Shown here piece after piece: positions 1-7,200 of a stretch of 15,290 nucleotides of DNA. Under the pieces are notes generated by a model. It was not told the DNA's origin. It was given only the letters and a program-made list of their open reading frames with translations, and made no database searches. Numbering within the stretch: position 1 is the first letter of the stretch; each line of letters opens with the position of its first letter. Position numbers and translations under genes: made by a program. This stretch comes from Chitinivibrionales bacterium (GTDB lineage: Bacteria; Fibrobacterota; Chitinivibrionia; Chitinivibrionales; WJKA01): NCBI GenBank assembly GCA_014729375.1, contig WJKA01000182.1:1-15290 (forward strand), given 5' to 3'.

Positions 1-588
1 CTCCGCACCGGTGAAAATGATATCCTGTTTGCCTACGGCAGGCATCCGGTCCGGGGATGGGAGCCGGTGCCGGCCGAATGGAGCAAAAGCACCGCACTTG
101 TCACCGGCAACACGCCGCCCGGGTGGAGCAACCAGTGGGATGTTGCTGCCGGGGAAGTCGGCACCGGATGGATTACAATTGCGCGTGCGGGCTCGGTCCC
201 GGACTCCATTCCCGTAACATTCCTCGCGGGCGACCCGGACCGTCTTGACATATACGATCAGCCGGGAGATCCCGCAGGTGTGCCGCCCCTTACAGCAGCA
301 ACTGTCACCGCAGGACATACTCTGGACCTCTATGCAAAGGTGTTCTACGGCAATGAATGGTTCGGTCAATACGAGAATATCGACAGCTCAAGAAATATCA
401 TTTCGTGGGGAATCAGGCAGGTTTCCGGCACCGCGCCCGCGGAGACCCTTTCAACGCTTGAGGGTCACACCACGTCATTTTCACCAACCTATGCATACAC
501 GTCGCACAGGGTCATAGCCGTGTTTGAGAAAAGCGGTATCAGGCTGGTCGATTCGATTACCGTAACGGTAAATCCCGATACCGCCCAC
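1..588 (+). repeat. Partial Ig-like super-repeat (end of B domain, then C domain)
   Basis: Residues 1-196 of the visible protein match the B and C parts of the 331-residue units downstream. The B part ends with a strand resembling DSIPVTFLAGDPDRLDIYD. The C part contains TAGHTLDLYAKVF, a central Trp (ISWGIRQ) and EGHTTSFSPTYAY, matching the AGDSLxLVAKxFD, SWxL and TGHMTxFxP motifs of the second gene. The start of this unit lies outside the window. Confidence 0.8.
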
Positions 589-3500
589 CACCTGGTGATC
601 GAGCGGGACAGAGAACCGCCCCGGAACGACGACAATCCGTATGATCCGATTACGTTCGATGAAGGCGTTGCAGTGATATATCCGTATGCGGTGCTGAGGG
701 ACCGGTTCGAGAATTATGTTGACAACTGCAGTAATTCCGAATGGCTTTCATTAGATGAAACCGTGGTGACCGCGCGAGACGGCCGCGTCCCGCAGGAAGG
801 TGAAGGCCGTATCGAGCGCCTCGGTACGATCGACACTACCTGGGTTGTTGCCTGGAATGCCGATAAATCAACACATGCAAACATGTATGATACCGTGATG
901 GTAATCCTCTCGAATGTGACGTACGATTCCCTCCGGATCGTGGCAACGCCGGAGGGCCCGGCCCGGCTCGACAGCCTTGCCGTTGTTGCCGGACAGGACA
1001 CAACCATCTATGTGCAGGGCTTTCGCCGGTTCGATTCCACGTGGGTTGTTGTTGACGGAAACTGGGAGTTTTCTTCACCTGCCCTCGATCCGGAGTCCGA
1101 TTACGGGAGCAGCTTTACCTTTTCGCCAGCCGGTCCGGGTGAGGGCACGATTATTGTCACCAGGGGCGGTGCCGTGCCCGATACGCTTCCGGTTACGGTC
1201 TCCCCGGGAACGCCGAACCGCCTGGTCCTGTATCCATACGAAGGACAGCCGGATATCGACAGCAATATCGCATATAGCGACACCGAAATTGCGGTCGCAG
1301 GCACGCCGTTCCCGCTTGTGGCCAAGTTGTTTTTTGACGACACCTGGCTGGACACCTACGAACGCGACCCCCAGTTGTCGATGGCATGGACGGCAATCGA
1401 TTCACAGGGACAGCTCGATACCATGACCGGCACACTCACGCCGTCGGGAATCATGCCTGCACAAGCCGTTTACGATCCGGTAATGGCGTACCGCGTTGTA
1501 TTTGTGATTGCCGCCTGGGGTCGCCTCAGCGATACGGTCGCCTTGACCGTGGTCCCCGGTGAGCCCGCGCAACTGGTACTCGAAGCCGACGATCGTCCTG
1601 CATTAAACAGCGCGGAGAAAATCGATACGGTGAAAATTACCAACGTTGCAACCAGCGGCGAGGTATACGCAGTGCTCCGGGATTCACTGGGCAATTTTGT
1701 CAAGTACTCCAAATCCACCACCTGGGGAGAATTACTGCCGGATATTGTCGATGTTTCTCCGGGAAATGCATCCGTGGGACAGGGAATCATTATCAAGGAT
1801 GCCATGGCGACCGACAGTATTACCCGGATCAGTGCCCTCGACGACACCACCGGCCTGGCGGACACATCATTTGTCAAGTTACTCGAATACTATTACACCG
1901 ATTTACGGATTACCGTCGTATCACCCGCCGCGGCATACGACCCGGCTGGAAATACACTTACGATCAACACCAATGAAACAGCCCTGTTACTTGTCGAGGG
2001 ACTTCGCTCGGATACGTCGATATGGGAAGAGGTTTCAGCCACGTGGACCGCTCCCGGGCTCGATGTCGATCCCGACCCGCCGGCAAACGAGGCAACATGG
2101 ACCTTTTCCCCCACCGATACCGGGACCGGCAGTATCAAGGCAACCTACCCGGGCGCAAATCCGGATTCGATCAACGCGGTGTTCACTCCCGGACCGCCGA
2201 CAAGCATCAGTATAAAAATTCTTACGCCTGAAGACAAGCGGATTGCCGGTGAAGAGATCAGGGCCGAGGTGACAATCCGCAACCAGGACGGTCTTGTTCC
2301 CGGCGATTCGATTTGCTTTACGACAATATATCAGGATACGCTTGGTGACGGCGGACGGGACAGTATTCCCGTGGTCATTGTCGGCGACAGCGTGTATTAT
2401 CTCAATCAGCGCCCGGATACCGATATCAGCGGCACGCAGTGCTTTACCGGCGGACGGGACACGGTCGGGTTCGTGCTCTACTATGCACCCCGGGACGCGG
2501 ACAGCACCCATCAGCTCTTTGTCTCTCTCGGAAGCCTTGAAGGAGAGAGCGAGCCGTTTACGTTGCTTCCTGCAAAGCTTGATTCACTCGACCTGGTTCC
2601 CAGCCGCGGCACGCGCGACACGGTCACGCTCGATTATGCCCGCGATGAAAGCGTTATTATTGCGTCAATGGGATACGACCGGTTCGGCAACAGGATCGGC
2701 GAGGTGGAAACAGACTGGTCGACAACCGGGAACCTCCACGATATCACCGGGCAGATGCCCGCATCACGGATCGTGTACAGTTCGAGCGATGTTTCGAGGA
2801 ACGAGTCGGGATATATCTATTCCTCGTCACCGGACGACCCCGCAATTACCGATTCTATTTTTATCGATATTCTCCGCAGTGCATCCATGAAAGCCGTAAC
2901 CGCAGATACAAACGGCAACGGCTTTTTAGACCGGGTTACTCTCTATTTCGACCTTCCGGTCGACCTTACCGATTCGAGTGCGCAGGATATTTTCAGCGTG
3001 GTGTGGAGCTACGGCAATGATTCGCACACCTTTACGGTTGCGGATGTCATGCAGCCCGACCCGGCCGACAGTACGGTGTATGTGCTGGTTTTGTCTGAAG
3101 ACACTGCCCGGTCCGACGGGCCCCAGACAAGCTGGACACCGGCAGTCTATGTTGACAACAGCAGCACGGCCGCATCCGGCATACGAAGCGCGGATACGGT
3201 GCAGGCAACCGACGGCGCGGGACCGGTGGTCTGGAGCGTGGAAAAAACAGTCAACAATGTCGATGACAGAACGCAGGACCTGGTAAAAGTCGTTTTCAGC
3301 GAAAGCATCCTTGACTCCAGCACCGGCTCATTCAGCATCACCTCGGCAACACCGTCATCGCTGTTTGATGTCTGGGTCCCGTCGGGAACAGGCTCCGATG
3401 TTTGGGTGCCGGGGCTGTTCGACGGTATCGAGCGGTTCCATGATGTTGACAAGCACGGCAAATGGATCGAATTTTACATGACCAACGATTCTCTGCTCAC

Positions 3501-4071
3501 GGCGAGCCACAAGCTGAGTTTCTCAGTTGAGGAAGTTGTCGACACAACAACCGGCGACACCGCGTATGCGGGCGAGTTGATTGACAGAAACAACAATGTT
3601 CCGGAGCCGGAAAATGTGCCGGTCCAGGTACGGGTGCGGGGGGCGCTGCCGAATAATATCGTGGTCGGTCCCAATCCCTTTCCGCCAACGGCCAATCATA
3701 AAGAAGACGAGCTGAAACACCGTCCGCCCGAGGAGGCGATGAAATGGGCGTACCGGGAAGCCGGGACCGTCATTACCGCAAAAATGGTGATCTCTTCGGA
3801 AACAATACGGGTTACCGGATCACTGAAAATTTATGATATTGTCGGAAATCTTGTCTATCACCGCGATAACGACGTCAATCTGCTTCCAGCCGAGTGGACG
3901 CTCGAGGATGAAGGCGATGTCAGGCAGTTCAATTTCTACTGGAACGGGCTGAACGATAAAGACATGAAATGCGCGCCCGGCGTGTATCGGGCGCTGCTTT
4001 ATCTCGAAGAGCACCGGGACGACGGCAACCGGAAAAAAACCTACTCAGGATCGCTGGGAATAGGACGCTGA
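1..4071 (+). CDS. Giant Ig-like repeat secreted protein, C-terminal part (5' end outside window)
   Basis: The frame is open from base 1 to a TGA at 4069-4071, giving 1356 visible residues. A GTG at 67 is not a real start, because the frame upstream of it is already coding in the same repeat style. Visible layout: remainder of a B-type Ig-like domain and a C-type domain (to 588), one full A-B-C unit (589-1569), an A-B pair (1570-2193), then a 625-residue C-terminal region ending in a FlgD-Ig/type IX-like domain with VGPNPF, KIYDIVGNLV and APGVYRA motifs. Composition is rich in Asp, Thr, Ser and Val and very poor in Cys, as expected of an extracellular beta-sandwich protein. It is a paralogue of the next gene over its whole visible length. 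No catalytic motif is visible. A structural or adhesive surface protein is the inference; the ligand is unknown. The N-terminus, including any signal peptide or DUF4114 domain, is not in the window. Confidence 0.93.
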   Translation, partial: LRTGENDILFAYGRHPVRGWEPVPAEWSKSTALVTGNTPPGWSNQWDVAAGEVGTGWITIARAGSVPDSIPVTFLAGDPDRLDIYDQPGDPAGVPPLTAATVTAGHTLDLYAKVFYGNEWFGQYENIDSSRNIISWGIRQVSGTAPAETLSTLEGHTTSFSPTYAYTSHRVIAVFEKSGIRLVDSITVTVNPDTAHHLVIERDREPPRNDDNPYDPITFDEGVAVIYPYAVLRDRFENYVDNCSNSEWLSLDETVVTARDGRVPQEGEGRIERLGTIDTTWVVAWNADKSTHANMYDTVMVILSNVTYDSLRIVATPEGPARLDSLAVVAGQDTTIYVQGFRRFDSTWVVVDGNWEFSSPALDPESDYGSSFTFSPAGPGEGTIIVTRGGAVPDTLPVTVSPGTPNRLVLYPYEGQPDIDSNIAYSDTEIAVAGTPFPLVAKLFFDDTWLDTYERDPQLSMAWTAIDSQGQLDTMTGTLTPSGIMPAQAVYDPVMAYRVVFVIAAWGRLSDTVALTVVPGEPAQLVLEADDRPALNSAEKIDTVKITNVATSGEVYAVLRDSLGNFVKYSKSTTWGELLPDIVDVSPGNASVGQGIIIKDAMATDSITRISALDDTTGLADTSFVKLLEYYYTDLRITVVSPAAAYDPAGNTLTINTNETALLLVEGLRSDTSIWEEVSATWTAPGLDVDPDPPANEATWTFSPTDTGTGSIKATYPGANPDSINAVFTPGPPTSISIKILTPEDKRIAGEEIRAEVTIRNQDGLVPGDSICFTTIYQDTLGDGGRDSIPVVIVGDSVYYLNQRPDTDISGTQCFTGGRDTVGFVLYYAPRDADSTHQLFVSLGSLEGESEPFTLLPAKLDSLDLVPSRGTRDTVTLDYARDESVIIASMGYDRFGNRIGEVETDWSTTGNLHDITGQMPASRIVYSSSDVSRNESGYIYSSSPDDPAITDSIFIDILRSASMKAVTADTNGNGFLDRVTLYFDLPVDLTDSSAQDIFSVVWSYGNDSHTFTVADVMQPDPADSTVYVLVLSEDTARSDGPQTSWTPAVYVDNSSTAASGIRSADTVQATDGAGPVVWSVEKTVNNVDDRTQDLVKVVFSESILDSSTGSFSITSATPSSLFDVWVPSGTGSDVWVPGLFDGIERFHDVDKHGKWIEFYMTNDSLLTASHKLSFSVEEVVDTTTGDTAYAGELIDRNNNVPEPENVPVQVRVRGALPNNIVVGPNPFPPTANHKEDELKHRPPEEAMKWAYREAGTVITAKMVISSETIRVTGSLKIYDIVGNLVYHRDNDVNLLPAEWTLEDEGDVRQFNFYWNGLNDKDMKCAPGVYRALLYLEEHRDDGNRKKTYSGSLGIGR
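589..1569 (+). repeat. Complete A-B-C Ig-like super-repeat of protein 1 (327 aa)
   Basis: The unit runs from HLVIERD to the residue before QLVLEADD of the next unit, 327 residues, close to the 329-332 of the second gene. The A domain has the DDNP motif, YAVLRDRFENYV and a single cysteine in DNCSN. The B domain has DTTIYVQG and FTFSPAGPGEGT. The C domain has AGTPFPLVAKLFFDDTWLD. RSDNGxW, common in B domains of protein 2, is degraded here to RRFDSTW. Confidence 0.8.
1570..2193 (+). repeat. Final A-B pair of protein 1 (super-repeat lacking C)
   Basis: The unit starts with QLVLEADD and has YAVLRDSLGNFVKYSKSTTW (A) and ALLLVEGLRSDTSIWEEV (B), then ends in FTPGPP. The C domain is replaced by the C-terminal region, exactly as at the end of the repeat array in the downstream paralogue. 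Confidence 0.75.
2905..2931 (+). other. Calcium-loop-like motif DTNGNGFLD in protein 1
   Basis: The nine residues fit the D-x-[ND]-x-[ND]-G-x-hydrophobic-D pattern of EF-hand, dockerin and thrombospondin type 3 calcium loops. The paralogue has DMNGNGYLD at the same place. There is only one loop and no flanking helix pattern, so it is not a dockerin. A structural calcium site at the head of the following beta domain is the likely role. Confidence 0.5.
3664..4068 (+). other. C-terminal FlgD-Ig/type IX-like sorting or anchoring domain (protein 1)
   Basis: The last 135 residues begin VGPNPF, pass through SLKIYDIVGNLVYH and FYWNGLNDKDMKCAPGVYRA, and end GSLGIGR. This order (PNP near the start, a lipocalin-like IYDxxGxxV strand, a WxGxNxxG turn, a PGVYxAxL strand, a basic last residue) is that of FlgD Ig-like domains and of type A C-terminal sorting domains of type IX secretion cargo. 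Which of the two it is cannot be settled from sequence reading. A cysteine in place of the usual Val (MKCAP versus MKVAP) distinguishes it from the paralogue. Confidence 0.65.
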
Positions 4072-4153
4072 ACCACTTTTTCCGGACCGGGGACACCGAA
4101 AACAGGCCGGTATCACGCTTTTTCCGGTTATTCAACACAAAAAAATGTGTTTG

Positions 4154-4175
4154 GGAAATTGTATTTCCGTTTTTT
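4154..4175 (+). terminator. Putative intrinsic terminator after giant gene 1
   Basis: GGAAAT (4154-4159) can pair with ATTTCC (4163-4168) across a TGT loop, followed by G and six T (4170-4175). The stem is short and mostly AT, so efficiency may be moderate. A weaker AT hairpin, AACACA/TGTGTT (4134-4151), sits just upstream. Position, 82 bases after the stop of the first gene, fits a terminator. Confidence 0.55.
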
Positions 4176-4202
4176 GCAGATCACCAGACAATATTATATA
4201 AT
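4174..4202 (+). promoter_or_regulatory. Putative sigma70-type promoter for giant gene 2
   Basis: TATAAT at 4197-4202 matches the -10 consensus perfectly. TTGCAG at 4174-4179 gives the TTG core of a -35 box at exactly 17 bases spacing. Initiation would be near 4209, leaving an untranslated leader of about 89 bases before ATG 4298. The -35 box overlaps the T tract of the preceding terminator. Confidence 0.6.
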
Positions 4203-4285
4203 GTAGATTGCAGATATTGCTGGAAGGGGCGCAGTCTATATTTGATAATAAAATTATTGTTCATCCATATTCAGACATCAAACAC

Positions 4286-4290
4286 AGGAA
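4286..4290 (+). promoter_or_regulatory. Ribosome binding site deciding the start of giant gene 2
   Basis: AGGAA lies 7 bases before ATG 4298. The alternative in-frame ATG at 4313 has GAGGA only 2 to 3 bases away, too close. The upstream TTG at 4208 would add 30 residues ahead of a normal signal peptide and overlaps the predicted transcription start. Confidence 0.6.
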
Positions 4291-4297
4291 CTGCAAT

Positions 4298-7200
4298 ATG
4301 AAACAGAGGAACATGAAGGATTACGGTATTGTTTTATGTATCGTATGCAGTGCATTTATTTCTCTCCAGGCGCAGGGAATCACTGAATGGGGAGAAAACA
4401 CCGATCCTTTTGATCCGCCAAAGACCGGCTGGATTGCAGATTCTCTTTTCATGGGCGCAACGTTTTTACGGGACACCACTCTGGATTCCTTTGTTATCTG
4501 GCTTCACCGGAATGAGGCAGGATGCACGGGCAATCTGTATCTCATGGTCCCCGGCGGAGGCCCGTTTGACGGATGGGATACGCTGTATCTTTTCCAGAAC
4601 CACGATCCGGCAGGCACCCGGGTAAATCTCACAGAAGATCCTCGTGTTGCAGGATATATTGAGCATCTTGACACGCTCTTTTTCATGTACCGGGTTGTTG
4701 CGGGACAGGCAAGTTGTTCCAGAAATTTCCGCTATACCGGGCCGAACCGGGCGCCCGGAGACAGTTGCACGCAGGCAGACACGCTGGGTGATTGCCAGAA
4801 TGTGGACCGTTTCTGGAGTGAAGATTATGCCGATGATCTCGTTTCTGCGCCTGACGGCCGGGAGTATCCTATCGGCCGGAGATGGTGTGTTGCCGGATGG
4901 ATACGCGACCATGTAAATAATGAGCGGACCGATACGGTTGAATTCGGATTTGAGGACCTCACGCCGGGCGATGCCGACTTTGACGATATCGTATTTCATG
5001 TCACCGGTGTATTTCTTATCAAGCCCGCAATTATTACCGATATCCAGATTGACGCCGAGCCTGATACCGGGACGATACTTGCAGGCGACAGTATTACGTA
5101 TACGGCCACAGTTATCGTTGATTCGGTCGACTCGTTCGGCGTTCACCATACCGTGGAGGACACGGTCCGCGCGCAACAGGTCACCTGGGAAATTCTGGGC
5201 GACACATCCGGCGGAACGCTGGTATATGGAGAAGGGCCGGCCAGAGTAAATACTTTTACTGCAACCCGGGCCTATCGGAGCTATACCATACGGGCAACTA
5301 TTGTTGACGGGTCCGATATTGTGACGACCGAGGTGGTTGTCAATGTGGAACCGGATGCGGCCTATCAACTCGTACTCGAGGGGGCGCCGGATGTTGCCGG
5401 AGGGTTGAGCCTGATTCTTCCCAAACCAATCGACACGCTGCGTCTTGACAGCGCATCGTCAATGGACACGGTCTACGGTATTTTGCGGGATGAATTCGGC
5501 AATTATACCGGCAATTGCAGCAACGCCGACTGGCGGATAATCGCACCCGGCGAGAGCTTTGTTACCGCTGCCGACGGGGGGCGGACAAACATCGGAGAGG
5601 GTATTATTACCAAGGTCGGACCTCCGGGGAACGCGGAGGTATGGGGAATTGACATGGACAACCCGTCTGATGTTGATTTCCGGGACACCATGACCGTGGT
5701 GGTTGACCCGGCGGCCTATGATTCACTGCGTTTTGTGTTCGGAACGGGGGGGCAGAAAAAAATACAGGGGACCGATTTCGATTCGGTTGTTATCAATCTC
5801 GGCCTCGACACCCTGGTGCGCGCTGAAGGACGCCGCACCGACCGGGTAGGCGGTGACGACAATGACGGATGGGTGGCGCTCAATGTTGACTGGAGTGTTA
5901 CGTCGAATATCGATACGTCAAACACCGCACCCAGTTCGGCGAACCAGTGGGATTTTGCGCCGACCGATACCGGTCACGGGACCGTCACCATTTCCTACCG
6001 CTCCTTTTCACAGGAGCTTCCCATAGTTGTTCGTCCGGGTGCACCCGCAAAAATGTCGCTTTACGCACAGGAAGGGACGCCCGATACGCTCGGTAATGAT
6101 CCCTATTTCGGACCGGTGGCCTATACGTATTACTGGCCCGCAGGAAGGCCCATGCCGCTGGTTGGTAAAATATTCGACCGGTTCAGCACATGGCTTGCAA
6201 CCTATGAAACCACGCCGGAACTCAGTCAGCGAATCACCTGGAATGCTGTGTATACATCCTCCGGAGCACCGATTGCTCCCGCGGTGGGTACCTTTACAAC
6301 GCAGACCGGCCATATCACTACATTCAATCCCCGCCGCGCCTTTGAAACAATCGATCTTATCGCAACCTATACAAAAGACCTGACTATTTTCAGGGATACG
6401 GTTCGTGTTTACATCGACCACGGGTCCGCAGACCATATGGTCATTGAAGCGAGTCCCGACAGCACGGTCAGCCCCAATGCCGACAACCCGGTAGACGTAT
6501 TGACCCTTCTTGCCGATGAAATAGACCGGGACCTGTATGCAATACTCCGTGATTCTCTCGGCAATTTTGTCGGCTATGCCGACTCTTCAGAATGGACAAG
6601 CAGGAACACACTGGTGGTAACCGCGGCAATGGGAACGCAGGATTCGCTTGGCGAAGGAACGATTACCCGTCAGGCAGATACCACGAAATCCACCTGGGTG
6701 GTTGCACGGAAAGGCGCGTATAACGATTCCGTTCAGGTCAATGTGGCGAGCATCAGCTATACGGCGCTGCGGCTTGTTGTAAATAATAACGGTCTCCGGG
6801 ATATCGATACGCTTGTCATGGGCGGCGATGAAGACACCACGCTGCTTGCCCTGGGACAGCGCTCGGACAATGGAGCATGGGAATACGTAGATGTGAGCTG
6901 GAGTAAATCGGCGGGCCTGAGTACCGCGCCCGATCCTCCCGCCGGATTCGAGGACCGGTGGTCATTCGAACCTGCAGATACGGGGCGGGGCACCGTGACG
7001 ATTCAAAAGGCGGGTTCGAGTGATACTGTCTATTGCATTTTTACCGCAGGCGGTCCGGCAACCATGGCCCTTTACAATAATGAAGGGCGGCCCGATGCTC
7101 CCGGTACCGAACCGTATGATCCGGTAACCGTCATCGATACGATTGCCGCAGGCACCTCCATTAATCTTGTAGCAAAAATGTTTGACAATGAAGGGGTATG

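Larger units (their letters stand above)
2194..4071 (+). other. Conserved C-terminal region shared by both giant proteins (copy 1, 625 aa)
   Basis: This segment aligns end to end with residues encoded at 11057-12919. Shared landmarks in order: LTPEDKRIAGE / LTPPEERIAGD; a cysteine pair at codons 2314-2316 and 2440-2442; YDRFGNRIGEVETDW / YDRYGNKIGNVVTDW; DTNGNGFLDRV / DMNGNGYLDQV; PQTSW / PQTDW; AGPVVW / AGPVIW; and the VGPNP-to-IGxR end. These read as several further beta-rich domains. I can name only the last with any family (FlgD-Ig/type IX-like). The order and near-equal length (625 versus 621 residues) support descent of both genes from one duplicated ancestor. Confidence 0.8.
4072..4297. 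other. Intergenic region between the two giant genes
   Basis: 226 bases with no credible gene. It holds two copies of CTTTTTCCGG (4076-4085 and 4118-4127), the terminator and promoter described separately, a direct repeat TTGCAGAT (4174-4181, 4208-4215), and CTGCAAT just before the ATG. It is clearly more AT-rich from 4130 on than the flanking genes. Confidence 0.7.

Noticed and set aside
1646..2890. Open frames of 189 and 198 codons on the plus strand in another frame of giant gene 1
   Set aside because: Both are rich in Arg, Ser and Pro, without domains, and overlap repeat-coding sequence that aligns with the paralogue in the main frame.
2905..2931. Dockerin domain of a cellulosome
   Set aside because: Only one calcium loop is present, without the second loop or the helix pattern required for a dockerin.
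4208..4297. Extended start of giant gene 2 at TTG 4208
   Set aside because: It would put 30 non-hydrophobic residues before a normal signal peptide, lacks a ribosome site and coincides with the expected transcription start.
4466..5368. 300-codon open frame on the minus strand inside giant gene 2
   Set aside because: It lies wholly antisense to the DUF4114-like region, has no recognisable motif, and such frames are common opposite long GC-rich genes with biased third positions.
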